NCBI RefSeq assembly: GCF_014926405.1 | Contig: NZ_JACXXJ020000005.1 | Location: forward strand, 1,865,001-1,929,000 | Direction: 5' to 3' | DNA length: 64,000 nucleotides | Source of the DNA: Agrobacterium vitis | GTDB taxonomy: Bacteria; Pseudomonadota; Alphaproteobacteria; Rhizobiales; Rhizobiaceae | Part shown: piece by piece, positions 8,367-16,936 of the stretch | Numbering within the stretch: the stretch's first letter is position 1 | Layout: each line of letters starts with the position of its first letter | Notes under the pieces: generated by a model | The model's database searches: none | What the model saw: only the letters and a program-made list of their open reading frames with translations | What the model was told of the DNA's origin: nothing | Position numbers and translations under genes: made by a program

Positions 8367-9626
8367 GTGACGGATGGCCAGGAAATTGCCGGTGGGCAGC
8401 GTTTGCGAATCTTGCAGGTGCTGGAACCGAGCGGCGGTGGCTCCGGCCGTCATTTCATCGATCTTTGTGCAGGCCTCGCTGCCTGCGGCCAGACGGTGAC
8501 CGCTGTCTATTCTCCGTTGAGAGCCGAGAGCCGGTTCGTTGCCGAATTGCTGGCGCTGCCGCTGCACGAGATCATCGCGCTGGACATGCATCGTGCGGTC
8601 GGCCCCTGGGATCTCGCCTCCTATCGGGCGCTGCGGCGGCTGATCCGCGACAAAGGCCCATTCGACATCGTGCATGGCCACAGTTCCAAGGCAGGCGCGC
8701 TGACCCGGCTGGCAACCCTGCCTGGGCGCAATCCACCGGTGCTTTACACGCCACATGCCTTCCGCACCATGGACCCGACGCTCGGCTCCAAAGGCCGCCT
8801 GGTCTATGGCGGCGTAGAACGGCTGCTTGGACGATTTTTCAGTGATCGGGTGATTTGCGTTTCGCCGGACGAATATCATCATGCCGTGGCGCTGGGTATT
8901 CCAGCCCGAACCCTCCGCATTGTCGCCAATGGCGTCAAATATCCGCCCGGCGACGCGCGTTCGGAGACACGCACACGCTTCGGTATTACGCATGAGCAAC
9001 TGGTTTTCGGTTTCATCGGCAGGCTCGTGGCCCAGAAAGCCCCGGAGCGGCTGATCCGCGCTTTTGCCAGCGTTGCAGACCTGATGCCCCAGGCCCGGCT
9101 GGTGATGATCGGCAGCGGCGAGCAGGAAGCGCAGCTGCGCGCCATGATCCAAACTCTTGGCCTTGACGGCAAGGCCCAGATCCGCAGCGATATAAGTGGA
9201 CATGACGCCATCCAGGCCTTCGACATCCTGGTTGCTCCGAGCCGTTACGAGGCCATGTCCTATGCGATGCTGGAAGCCGCAGCCGGTGGCCTTCCCCTCG
9301 TTTTGACATCCGTGGGCGGAACGAGCGTCGTGCTGGAAAATGGTGTCAACGGCTTTGCCGTTCCCAATAGCGATGAGATCAAGCCGCTTGCAGACGCCAT
9401 GGCCGCTTTTCGCGATCCCCTGACGCGGGCACAGCTTACGGCTGGCGCCTTGAGCCGCCGTAACAATTATCGGCTTGAAAAAATGGTGGCCGAAACATTG
9501 GCGATCTACCGAGACCTACTGCCGCAAACCACGCCATGCCCGATGATCAAACACGAAACCGACAGCAGACTTCGAACGACCGGAGACCACACGACCTTGC
9601 GGCTCGCCAATCAGATTGGCGAATGA
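8367..9626 (+). CDS. Glycosyltransferase, GT-B fold, family-4 type
   Basis: About 419 residues. The frame is open well upstream into the polymerase gene, but GTG 8367 is preceded five bases away by GGAGG and gives a protein starting just before the first strand, so I use it; TTG 8352 after a run of six G is the alternative. Motifs match the glycosyltransferase at 4325: LRILQVLEPSGGGSGRHFID (acceptor-side loop), DIVHGHSSKAGALTRL, LVFGFIGRLVAQKAPERLI, MIGSGEQEAQLRAMI and VAPSRYEAMSYAMLEAAAGG with the E-x7-E motif. The two proteins look like paralogues that may add consecutive sugars. The tail after about residue 390 is polar and unrelated to the family. It is the last recognisable gene of the locus. 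Confidence 0.88.
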   Translation: MTDGQEIAGGQRLRILQVLEPSGGGSGRHFIDLCAGLAACGQTVTAVYSPLRAESRFVAELLALPLHEIIALDMHRAVGPWDLASYRALRRLIRDKGPFDIVHGHSSKAGALTRLATLPGRNPPVLYTPHAFRTMDPTLGSKGRLVYGGVERLLGRFFSDRVICVSPDEYHHAVALGIPARTLRIVANGVKYPPGDARSETRTRFGITHEQLVFGFIGRLVAQKAPERLIRAFASVADLMPQARLVMIGSGEQEAQLRAMIQTLGLDGKAQIRSDISGHDAIQAFDILVAPSRYEAMSYAMLEAAAGGLPLVLTSVGGTSVVLENGVNGFAVPNSDEIKPLADAMAAFRDPLTRAQLTAGALSRRNNYRLEKMVAETLAIYRDLLPQTTPCPMIKHETDSRLRTTGDHTTLRLANQIGE

Positions 9627-9737
9627 TCCAGGGAGACTGGCAGGTATTTTTTCACACGCATGGAACAATTTCTCTTCTGTCGCATTAAGCAGCGCGTTCA
9701 GCCGAAACAGTTGGCGGACGGACAGAAGAGGGACAGC

Positions 9738-9887
9738 ATGAACCGCACAAACGGTCTTTACTTGATCATCGGCGCATTGGTCGTCATCGTGGTTGGCCTC
9801 GGGGCCTATGCCTATCACGAGGAAACCAAGCCCAAGGGCGTTGAACTCAGCATTGGCAAAGACGGCGTCGCCGTCGAACAGAAATAA
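9738..9887 (+). CDS. Small single-span membrane protein, unknown
   Basis: A 49-residue frame starting MNRTNGLYLIIGALVVIVVG: one hydrophobic helix (about 7-27) followed by a short polar tail ending ELSIGKDGVAVEQK. ATG 9738 has AGAGGGA just upstream, better than the in-frame ATG at 9660. Small proteins of this shape, with a membrane anchor and a glycine-aspartate tail, recur in Rhizobiales and are usually unnamed. It lies 111 bases after the glycosyltransferase and ends just before a large palindrome. The polysaccharide link is only by position. I am confident in the frame because of the start signal and the clean helix, but not in a function. Confidence 0.6.
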   Translation: MNRTNGLYLIIGALVVIVVGLGAYAYHEETKPKGVELSIGKDGVAVEQK

Positions 9888-9905
9888 TCTCCAGCCCGCG
9901 CGTTT

Positions 9906-9949
9906 GCCTTACAGAGCTGTGCGTTTTAAAACGCACAGCTCTGTAAGGC
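9906..9949. repeat. Perfect 44-bp palindrome, partial copy of a repeat family
   Basis: Both arms of 22 bases (9906-9927 and 9928-9949) are exact reverse complements with no loop; the centre is TTTTAAAA and the arms include CAGAGCTGTGCG. The bases after it (TTTATAATTCATGC..TTAATTTTC, to about 9972) align with the part of the 43432-43537 element that follows its first palindrome, so this looks like a shortened copy of the same family. It lies between the small membrane protein gene and the convergent esterase gene, so a role as a bidirectional terminator is plausible. Confidence 0.85.
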
Positions 9950-9985
9950 TTTATAATTCATGCTTAATTTTCAAGTGCAGGCAAA

Positions 9986-11014
9986 TCACGCGACCTTGCG
10001 TTTGCCTTCTGTCGCGTCAAGACCCCAGCTTTCCACCAGCAGGGATGGCAAATGCAGGTCACCAGGTAGCATATAGGGCATTGCCTGCCCCTCACCCGCC
10101 TTGATCGGTAGACCATGTCCCAGGCCATCCATTACGGCATATTCCACCTTGATCGCACCGTCTTCGTCATGCCAGACATAGCCGTCGTTCCGGCCATAGG
10201 CCACGGGCTTTGCCTTGCCGTCCAGCAAGCCATGCACGGCAAGCCATTGGATGACCAGCGCATCGGCATTCTTCTGATGGACGACATTGTCATCCCTACC
10301 CTGCCAGATCGAAATCCTTGGCCAGTCCCGACCTTCGGGCGCGGCCTGATAGACCAGTTGCGCCCATTCATCCGGGGCTTTGGCCACACCGTTATGCATG
10401 ATGTTCAAGGCATTCATTGCATCGCGCGCACCACCAACCGGCAACCCGGCAACCACCGCACCCGCCTTGAAGATATCGGGATAGGCGGCAAGAGCCGCAG
10501 CAGCCAGCGCCCCACCGGCCGACAGGCCCATGATGAAAACATTGTCGGTGCTGAGGCCATGAGCCTCGACCATGGTGTCAATCATCTGGCGGATCGAGCC
10601 AGTCTCGCCGCGATCACGGGCAACAGCACTGGGGCGAAACCAGTTAAAACACCCATTCGGATTGTTGGAGCTGCGCTGTTCGGGGTAAAGCAGCGCGAAA
10701 CCATGCTGACGCGCCAGACGGCTCCAGCCGCTGCCGTCATCGAAATCCTTGGCCGTCTGCCCACAGCCGTGCAGCACGACCACCAGCGGCGCGCGCGTCG
10801 GCAAGCCGGGAGGCACATAGGTCATCATCCGCAAATGGCCGGGATTGCTACCGAAGCTGGTGTTTTCAACAAGGCGTGGCTGGGCGGGCTTTCTCGGTTT
10901 CGGCGCGACCTTTTCGCGCGGCGTGGCGCTCTCAACCAGATCCACAAATGCCTTTTGTAATTTTTTTTGGCGGCGAACCATGGCGGCCACCGATTTTGGA
11001 ACATTCAATCGCAT
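9986..11014 (-). CDS. PHB-depolymerase-family esterase (LpqC-like)
   Basis: 342 residues from ATG 11014 (the GTG one codon earlier is the alternative). An alpha/beta-hydrolase of the Esterase_phd family: oxyanion-hole motif LVVVLHGCGQTA near residue 80, nucleophile elbow FIMGLSAGGALAAA (Ser about residue 167), an aspartate in ISIWQGRDDNVV and a late histidine in MDGLGHGLPIKAG complete a plausible Ser-Asp-His triad. Relatives hydrolyse short-chain polyhydroxyalkanoates or feruloyl/acetyl esters. There is no signal peptide; the first 60 residues are basic and Pro/Lys-rich, unlike secreted depolymerases, so a cytoplasmic role is more likely. It stands alone and is convergent with the small membrane protein gene. 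Confidence 0.87.
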   Translation of the reverse strand: MRLNVPKSVAAMVRRQKKLQKAFVDLVESATPREKVAPKPRKPAQPRLVENTSFGSNPGHLRMMTYVPPGLPTRAPLVVVLHGCGQTAKDFDDGSGWSRLARQHGFALLYPEQRSSNNPNGCFNWFRPSAVARDRGETGSIRQMIDTMVEAHGLSTDNVFIMGLSAGGALAAAALAAYPDIFKAGAVVAGLPVGGARDAMNALNIMHNGVAKAPDEWAQLVYQAAPEGRDWPRISIWQGRDDNVVHQKNADALVIQWLAVHGLLDGKAKPVAYGRNDGYVWHDEDGAIKVEYAVMDGLGHGLPIKAGEGQAMPYMLPGDLHLPSLLVESWGLDATEGKRKVA

Positions 11015-11517
11015 CACATCTGCCTTCCTGACGGCTGCATTCTCTCGTCTGCTTCACAAGCCGCCAATACTTCTGGCCCTCAGAAACTCATGGTGAATAT
11101 CGTCTCATGCTAATCTCGAAGGTTATGAGGACCAACGACAAGGCATATTGCTGCACTGCACCCAATATAAGGCAGAGACCGGACTTTATCGATACCAGTG
11201 CAGCACCATTTGGCGCTTTTGCAGCCTGTTCAGTCTCTTCAAAGCCCAGAAAATCTGAGAATAGCCCTTAGAATATAGATGTTTACAGAAAAAATCTGCC
11301 TATTATGTGCACCGCAAAAAAAGCATTATACATTATAAACATAAAACTCTTGAGATTAGCTTACGCCCTGAATGGAATACGCGAGCACAAAGCCGCCGCC
11401 TCTCCCCAAAATAAAAGGGCTTCAGCAAACCTGAGTGCAAGGCGCTGTAACGCTGAAAATAGGCATATGGTTTGAAGAGAGGCAATCACCCAAAATTGGG
11501 GGAGTGATTGAAATAAA
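11015..11517. other. Intergenic region, no supported gene
   Basis: About 500 bases between the esterase start and the tRNA 3' end. The stretch 11270-11355 is markedly AT-rich, with several A- and T-runs, and could hold the esterase promoter or just spacer. Close to the tRNA, AATCACC (11484-11490) pairs partly with GTGATT (11504-11509), with CCC/GGG inside; this could be the tRNA terminator, but no T-run follows on the minus strand. No protein frame here has a convincing start. Confidence 0.5.
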
Positions 11518-11594
<77 letters not shown>

Positions 11595-11695
11595 ACCCGC
11601 TCCTAAGAGCAAGGTTCACTTAGAGTTTTTGACTTTCGGGTGCAAGCGGAATTTTGCCCGAACAGATCAAAAACGCGCAAAACACACCGCAAAGC

Positions 11696-13072
11696 TCATT
11701 CCGCCAAAATCGACGGTGGAAGCCTGACGGTATACGTCGTGCCACTGGAGCTTGTCGCGCTGGCCAGGGAACCGCCGAGTTGCTTGACGAAAGCTTTGAC
11801 GAACTGGGTGCCAAGCCCTGATCCCTCCGATTTGCCACTGAGGCCGATCCCGTTATCGCTAACGGTCAGCGCGACCTCCCCCTCCCGGCGCTGAAAGCCG
11901 AGGACAACCTCGCCCTGCCCCGATGGAAAGGCATATTTTACGGCATTGGTGGCAAGTTCATTGACGATCAAGCCGATCGATACGGCATGATCGGGGAGAA
12001 TGCTTAACGGCTCGGTCTTCGTGCTGATCGTGATGTTCGAATTCGGGCTTAGAAGGCTCTTGCGGATCGTGGTGTTGATGCCTCTCAGGTAGGTTTCCAT
12101 GTTGACGGGGCCAAAGGCACTGGATTGAGCAATGACGTCATACAGTTCGGCAACGGCCCTGATCCGCGCCTGCATGGCCTTATATCCTTCAGCGCAGGGT
12201 TCTGCGGCGCGGCGAATCTCGTGAGAGACGAAGGAGGAAATGATCTGCAGGCTGTTTTTGATACGGTGCGCCAGTTCCGCTGCCAATATATCCCTGTGTC
12301 TGTCGAGCAGCACGGCCTCGGTTGCGTCCTCGAACACGACGAGCATCCGGGTGACATGATTGCCGGGCCGAAATATTTTCCTGGCATTGATCTTGAACAC
12401 ACGCCGGCCCAGACCGGGAAAGTCGTCCTCCAGCAGCAAGCCATCGACATGTTCGTCGCGAGGCAGAACCCGTTCCAGAAGATCGTTGAGCGCCGCCACA
12501 TTCCACTGGCCGTCCCCCAGCGTTTTCAACTGCTGGCCGACAACCTCAGTGGATTGAACACCGAAGAGCTTTAAAAAAGAACGGCTGGCAAATACAACGC
12601 TCATGTCATGCTCCAGCACCAGCAGTGGATCGCGGACCGTATCGACAATATTCTGCGCAAGAATCCAGCTGCGCTCGGCCTCGGCGCTGGCAAGACGCGC
12701 TTCTGTAACGTCGTCAATTGACATTAAAAACAGATTTGCGGCATCACTCGCGCGTTGAACCCGACGGACATTGACCATCATGATTCGATGGCCCAGATCC
12801 GGGAAAACCACGTCAACTTCATGAGCATTGACGACGGTGTCCTGCGGAACGAGCTGCTCCAAAAGCAATCGAAGCCCGGGAATATTCCAATGGCCACCCT
12901 TCAGATCGTAGAGTTGCCGCCCCAGTGTCTGTTCCGAAGCAATCTGGAAGTTCGCGTAAAAGGCTTGATTGGCGGCAAGCACAGTTAGATCGTGGCTCAG
13001 AATCAGCACTGCGTCACGGGATGTATCGATGATGTCCTGAGGCAGGATTTCGTTGAGCGGAAGATTGGTCAA
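11696..13072 (-). CDS. PAS-PAS sensor histidine kinase, HisKA_2/HWE type
   Basis: 458 residues without a membrane helix, so a cytoplasmic sensor. Two PAS domains follow each other (about 10-115 and 135-245) and share phrases: [20 protein letters not shown] against [20 protein letters not shown], and [22 protein letters not shown] against [22 protein letters not shown], which indicates an internal duplication. The phosphoacceptor is His in [18 protein letters not shown] (about residue 268). The ATPase domain shows [17 protein letters not shown] (N box), DNGIGLSG and [12 protein letters not shown]. Kinases of this class often feed alphaproteobacterial general-stress or light/redox responses. 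No Cys in the usual LOV position is seen. No response regulator gene is adjacent, so the partner is unknown. Confidence 0.88.
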   Translation of the reverse strand: MTNLPLNEILPQDIIDTSRDAVLILSHDLTVLAANQAFYANFQIASEQTLGRQLYDLKGGHWNIPGLRLLLEQLVPQDTVVNAHEVDVVFPDLGHRIMMVNVRRVQRASDAANLFLMSIDDVTEARLASAEAERSWILAQNIVDTVRDPLLVLEHDMSVVFASRSFLKLFGVQSTEVVGQQLKTLGDGQWNVAALNDLLERVLPRDEHVDGLLLEDDFPGLGRRVFKINARKIFRPGNHVTRMLVVFEDATEAVLLDRHRDILAAELAHRIKNSLQIISSFVSHEIRRAAEPCAEGYKAMQARIRAVAELYDVIAQSSAFGPVNMETYLRGINTTIRKSLLSPNSNITISTKTEPLSILPDHAVSIGLIVNELATNAVKYAFPSGQGEVVLGFQRREGEVALTVSDNGIGLSGKSEGSGLGTQFVKAFVKQLGGSLASATSSSGTTYTVRLPPSILAE

Positions 13073-13303
13073 GGGGTGTCGCTTTTCTAAGATGAGATAG
13101 GCTGTTTCCAGGTGCGGCTAGGCCGCGCGTGAAATAGGTGAGCTATGCCACGGTCCAAGGATACCAATGCATCAGTGGCTTGAGCTATAGACAAGTGGAA
13201 TAACAAACATCGTTTTTAATAAATGTTCGTGTTGGCCGATTGAAACGGCATGCATGGCAACCCGTGCCTCATGGTGGGCATCAGAGCAATCTTGGCTGGC
13301 CGC

Positions 13304-14086
13304 TTATTTGGTGGCGCTGTCTCTCGATGTTTTCGTGGGTTGATCAGGCCCGGGGCCTGCAATCAAACTCTCGAAAATCGCATCGTTTGTCTTGCGCCAT
13401 GTCTCGTCCGTCAACCATTGATAATCCTGGTCCGGCATCAAAGGAACAGCCTTTACCTGCGCATTCGAAATCCGCAGAAAGAAGCTCTTCCTTTCCCGAT
13501 CGACAAGCAGGTAGCGAAGCGGAACAACGAGACTATCCTTGCCCGGGACGAAAAACCCGCCAGCCGCAACAATGGCGTAGTCCTGCCGGTCCCTGGTGCC
13601 GATGACCACATTGCGAACCTCGCCAACAATCTTGTCATCGGCGGTCCGAACCTCGGCCCCGACAATTTCATTGACCAGCAAGCCAGGATCGAGATCGTTG
13701 ATGCTGATCAAAGCCCCCTCATTGGCAGTGCCACGGCTTCCCTTGACCTGGCCCAGCCTATGCCATTGCGGCTCTCCGGCGGCCAATTGCTGGTCAGTTG
13801 CATCTTCGTCATTCGTACCCAACCGCGCCATAAACGGGGATGCGATCAATTCACGAATATTGCCCAGTAACCGCTCGCAATCTTTTTCCAGCCCGTAATT
13901 CCACAGAAGAAAGGCCGCATCACGCAGTTTACGCAGGTCATGCACGAGATAGCGGTTTTGAGGATCCCGGAATTCAGGCTTTTCCAGAATGGCTTCTTCA
14001 AGCCTTGCATCGGAAATATTGCAGGCGGCGAGCGCTGGTGTGCCACAAAGCGCAAGCAGAAGCGCTCCAGCCGCGGCTGATTTCAT
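13304..14086 (-). CDS. Secreted PRC-barrel domain protein
   Basis: About 260 residues. ATG 14086 has AGGA nine bases upstream; ATG 14095, three codons earlier, overlaps that site and is less likely. The N-terminus is a signal peptide, MKSAAAGALLLALCGTPALA, cut before ACNISDARLEEAI. Residues from about 120 form a PRC barrel: LISINDLDPGLLVNEIVGAEV, then KIVGEVRNVVIGTRDRQDYAIVAAGGFFVPGKDSLVVPL. PRC barrels bind small ligands or proteins; secreted rhizobial versions are common but unassigned. The mature N-terminal half has several charged helices and two cysteines. It is a lone gene; the kinase downstream begins 231 bases away. Confidence 0.8.
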   Translation of the reverse strand: MKSAAAGALLLALCGTPALAACNISDARLEEAILEKPEFRDPQNRYLVHDLRKLRDAAFLLWNYGLEKDCERLLGNIRELIASPFMARLGTNDEDATDQQLAAGEPQWHRLGQVKGSRGTANEGALISINDLDPGLLVNEIVGAEVRTADDKIVGEVRNVVIGTRDRQDYAIVAAGGFFVPGKDSLVVPLRYLLVDRERKSFFLRISNAQVKAVPLMPDQDYQWLTDETWRKTNDAIFESLIAGPGPDQPTKTSRDSATK

Positions 14087-14395
14087 AAACGTCATTCCTG
14101 GTCCGATCGGCGGGTTTTGCTATGACTTCGTGTTGCCCAGCACACTGATCGGAAGGAGGTGCACCGCATGACGCTATTCTTCACCAAGCATAACGCGCGC
14201 CATCCCGATTTGTTCCAAAATTTAAGAAAATATTCCTTTTTGCCATTCTTTTCTTATTGCCGAAACACACGCCAGACACGTCTTTGCCGTCGATTCCACA
14301 GCCCGCGATATACGGCCAAAATTTATTATTCACATCGGATTTTTTCTGCGGAACCAATGGTTAACCGTGGCGTTATGAGCCGCGGAGAACATGAC
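14087..14395. other. Divergent intergenic region
   Basis: About 300 bases between the PRC-barrel gene and the DUF982 gene. It is AT-rich around 14215-14350 with runs such as AAAATTTATTATTC, and must hold promoters for both genes. In-frame ATGs upstream of the DUF982 start exist (for example 14159), but the translated extension is unlike the family and has no ribosome site. I see no operator with clear symmetry. Confidence 0.4.
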
Positions 14396-14659
14396 ATGAC
14401 ATTAGACAGAGACTTTCAGCGGCCGGTCGCCTTGGTCATTGCCGGAACCACCCACATGGTCAGATCAATTCGTGAAGCAGCCTGGCTGCTCGCCGATCAA
14501 TGGCCGGATTTTTCCTGCGAATATTTTCGCAAGGCTTTGTCGGCCTGCGCAGCCGCCCTGGAAGGACGGCGTTCCGCCACCTATGCGCGGCGCGCGCTGA
14601 TCCTTGCCGCGCATCGCGCAAATGTGGCGATTGCGCCTGAGCAAACTCAGGCGGCGTGA
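14396..14659 (+). CDS. DUF982 family protein
   Basis: 87 residues from ATG 14396, which has GGAG nine bases upstream; ATG 14375 is an alternative that adds seven residues. The sequence matches the DUF982 pattern found almost only in rhizobia: RPVALVIAGTTHMVRSIREA, AAWLLADQWP, then YFRKALSACAAALEGR and ARRALILAAHRANVAI. These small soluble proteins exist in several copies per genome and have no established function. The stop lies 14 bases before a palindromic repeat that separates it from the convergent merR-like gene. Confidence 0.85.
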   Translation: MTLDRDFQRPVALVIAGTTHMVRSIREAAWLLADQWPDFSCEYFRKALSACAAALEGRRSATYARRALILAAHRANVAIAPEQTQAA

Positions 14660-14672
14660 GGGTGGTGTTTTA

Positions 14673-14775
14673 GCGCATCGGACCGAAAAGTGGGAACCGG
14701 TTTTCGGATAAATCCGATGCGCAAACAAAAACTTAGAGCATCGTTCTGGTTCCGATTTTCTGTACGATGCTCTAG
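14673..14775. repeat. Bipartite palindromic repeat, copy A
   Basis: Two hairpins in series. The first has arms GCGCATCGGA (14673-14682) and TCCGATGCGC (14713-14722) with an inner CCGAAAA/TTTTCGG stem; the second has TAGAGCATCGT (14734-14744) and ACGATGCTCTA (14764-14774). The same unit recurs at 40843-40944 with few changes. It fills the gap between the DUF982 gene and the convergent merR-like gene and supplies the latter's stop codon. It may terminate both transcripts. Confidence 0.9.
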
Positions 14776-15317
14776 CGGACCTGATCCAATAGCCGCTTAC
14801 ATTCCAACAGATCAAACAGGGTTTCCTGAAGCAGCGCCCGATCTTCCTTGCCGACGGAACCGCGACCGGCGGAAATGTCGAGAGCACTGTCGTCGCCACC
14901 GCCGAAGTTAAAAAATCGGCTGCTGGTACGAGATTTTGCATGACCGACGACCTGATCGTCGTCGCTGCCAAGTTTGGGATCGTCATTGCTGGATTGACCA
15001 GCGGCAACCAGGGCTTCCATGGTCGCCAGATCGCCGGAAGCGACAGCCATGACGAATTTATTGCCATTGGTTTTCAGAAGCTTCTGCACGCCTTTGATCG
15101 TATAGCCGTGATCATAGAGCAGATGGCGAATGCCTTTGAGAAGTTCGATATCGTCAGGACGGTAGTAACGCCGTCCGCCGCCGCGTTTCAGCGGCTTGAT
15201 CTGCGGAAACCGGGTTTCCCAGAATCGCAGCACATGCTGAGGCAAATCAAGATCGTCCGCCACTTCGCTGATCGTACGGAAGGCATCAGGGCTCTTATCC
15301 AAGACGGGCTCCATCAT
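14772..15317 (-). CDS. MerR-family transcriptional regulator
   Basis: 181 residues. The N-terminal winged helix-turn-helix is clear (about 14-80): [60 protein letters not shown]. The W-E-x-R-F-P and RRYY motifs are the MerR hallmark. The rest is short, acidic, and lacks the cysteines of metal-sensing members, so the signal is unknown. It follows ihfA on the same strand at 192 bases, the usual order in Rhizobiales, and closes the plsX-fabH-ihfA run. The stop codon TAG lies inside the neighbouring palindromic repeat, so the last residues may have been set by the repeat's arrival. Confidence 0.88.
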   Translation of the reverse strand: MMEPVLDKSPDAFRTISEVADDLDLPQHVLRFWETRFPQIKPLKRGGGRRYYRPDDIELLKGIRHLLYDHGYTIKGVQKLLKTNGNKFVMAVASGDLATMEALVAAGQSSNDDPKLGSDDDQVVGHAKSRTSSRFFNFGGGDDSALDISAGRGSVGKEDRALLQETLFDLLECKRLLDQVR

Positions 15318-15509
15318 GTCACTCTCAACGACAGCATGTCTCTCATCAGAAACGGAGGCTGTATCATCTTGTCTTTCGGCCAGTGCTTTGAAGACTCATC
15401 GGCAATCCATCCATCCAGATGGCGGCTCGAAAACGAAGCCCGCAACCAATAGAGATCGACACAATCAAGCTCAAAACTTGCCGGAACTGCTGCCTTGGCC
15501 GCAAGACCG

Positions 15510-15848
15510 TTAAGCAGCAGGATTGGCCGGTTTCTGCTTGGCCTTGCGGGCCAGATGCGAGCGCAGGATACGCTGTTTCAAGACGTTGGAGGCCTTGAAC
15601 GTCATCACCTTGCGGGGCGAAATCGGCACTTCTTCGCCGGTCTTCGGGTTGCGACCGATCCGCTCATTCTTGGCGCGCACCTGAAAAGTGGCGAAAGAGG
15701 AAAGCTTGACCATTTCGCCACGCACGATGGCATTGCAAATCTCATCGATAACAGTTTCGACAAGCTCGGCGGATTCTGTCCGGGAGAGACCAACCTTGCG
15801 GAAGACCGACTCAGCCAAATCCGCGCGTGTTACCGTTTTGCCAGCCAT
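15510..15848 (-). CDS. ihfA: Integration host factor alpha subunit
   Basis: 112 residues, slightly longer than the roughly 100 of E. coli because of a basic tail ([14 protein letters not shown]). The bacterial histone-like fold is plain: [20 protein letters not shown] at the start, [20 protein letters not shown] (family signature), and [20 protein letters not shown], with the conserved Pro of the beta-ribbon arm that intercalates into DNA. With IhfB it bends DNA at promoters, origins and recombination sites. It sits about 100 bases after fabH and 192 bases before the merR-like gene on the same strand. Confidence 0.95.
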   Translation of the reverse strand: MAGKTVTRADLAESVFRKVGLSRTESAELVETVIDEICNAIVRGEMVKLSSFATFQVRAKNERIGRNPKTGEEVPISPRKVMTFKASNVLKQRILRSHLARKAKQKPANPAA

Positions 15849-15945
15849 AGCACCCCGTCCATCATCAGTTCTGATCGTTATACTCAGAGACTATTGATAT
15901 GAACGCAATCGGTCAAGCACCGTTAACAACTTGTTTTTGCGGCAA

Positions 15946-16917
15946 CTACCAGCGTAGCAGCAGCGCGCCCCAGGTAAATCCGCCGCCCATGGCTTCCAAC
16001 AGCACCAGGTCGCCTTGCTTGATCCGGCCATCGGCGACCGCAACCGAAATCGCCAGTGGAATCGAGGCGGCAGATGTATTGCCGTGCTGATCGACGGTGA
16101 TCACAACTTTTTCTAGGGGAATATCCAGTTTTTTCGCCGCACCGTCGATAATGCGGCGATTGGCCTGATGCGGCACAAGCCAATCAACATCCTCGGCTGT
16201 CAGGCCCGACGCCGCAAAGGACTGCTCGATCACATCGGCGATCATGCCGACCGCGTGCTTGAAGACTTCACGGCCTTCCATGCGCAAATGGCCGACGGTG
16301 CCTGTCGTGGATGGCCCGCCATCCACATAAAGCTTGTCCTTGTGCGAACCGTCCGAGCGCAGATGCGCCGTCAGCACACCGCGATCGGCAATGGTTCCCT
16401 GCCCTTCGACCGCTTCCAACACCAGGGCGCCAGCGCCGTCGCCGAACAGCACACAGGTGGTACGGTCCTGCCAGTCGAGAATACGCGAAAAGGTCTCGGC
16501 ACCGATCACCAGCACTCGCTTAGCAAGTCCGCCGCGAATATAGGCATCCGCCGTCGTCATCGCATAGACGAACCCGGTGCAGACGGCCTGAACGTCAAAG
16601 GCAAACCCATGGGTCATGCCAAGCCGGTTCTGGATATTCACAGCAGCCGACGGAAAGGTATTGTCGGGCGTCGATGTGGCGCAGATGATCATATCGATAT
16701 CGGCAGGCGCGAGACCGGCGGCCTCAAGCGCCTTCAAGGCAGCCTCAGCGCCAAGCGAAGCGGTGGTCTCCCCCTCGCCGGCAATATAGCGCTGCCGGAT
16801 GCCGGTGCGTTGAACGATCCAGTCGTCCGACGTGTCGACAAGCGTCTCCATTTCGCGGTTACTCAATAGCCGCTTGGGCAAAGCCGAGCCAACACCGCGA
16901 ACAACTGAACGAATCAT
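15946..16917 (-). CDS. fabH: 3-oxoacyl-[ACP] synthase III
   Basis: 323 residues, standard length. FabH condenses acetyl-CoA with malonyl-ACP to begin fatty-acid synthesis. The triad is visible: Cys in [13 protein letters not shown], His in [13 protein letters not shown] and Asn in [12 protein letters not shown]. The substrate-binding start ([20 protein letters not shown], then [13 protein letters not shown]) and [10 protein letters not shown] are also typical. It follows plsX after 19 bases, an arrangement conserved across bacteria that couples phospholipid and fatty-acid initiation. No residue change at the active site is apparent. Confidence 0.97.
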   Translation of the reverse strand: MIRSVVRGVGSALPKRLLSNREMETLVDTSDDWIVQRTGIRQRYIAGEGETTASLGAEAALKALEAAGLAPADIDMIICATSTPDNTFPSAAVNIQNRLGMTHGFAFDVQAVCTGFVYAMTTADAYIRGGLAKRVLVIGAETFSRILDWQDRTTCVLFGDGAGALVLEAVEGQGTIADRGVLTAHLRSDGSHKDKLYVDGGPSTTGTVGHLRMEGREVFKHAVGMIADVIEQSFAASGLTAEDVDWLVPHQANRRIIDGAAKKLDIPLEKVVITVDQHGNTSAASIPLAISVAVADGRIKQGDLVLLEAMGGGFTWGALLLRW

Positions 16918-16936
16918 TTTATATTTATCCTGTCCT

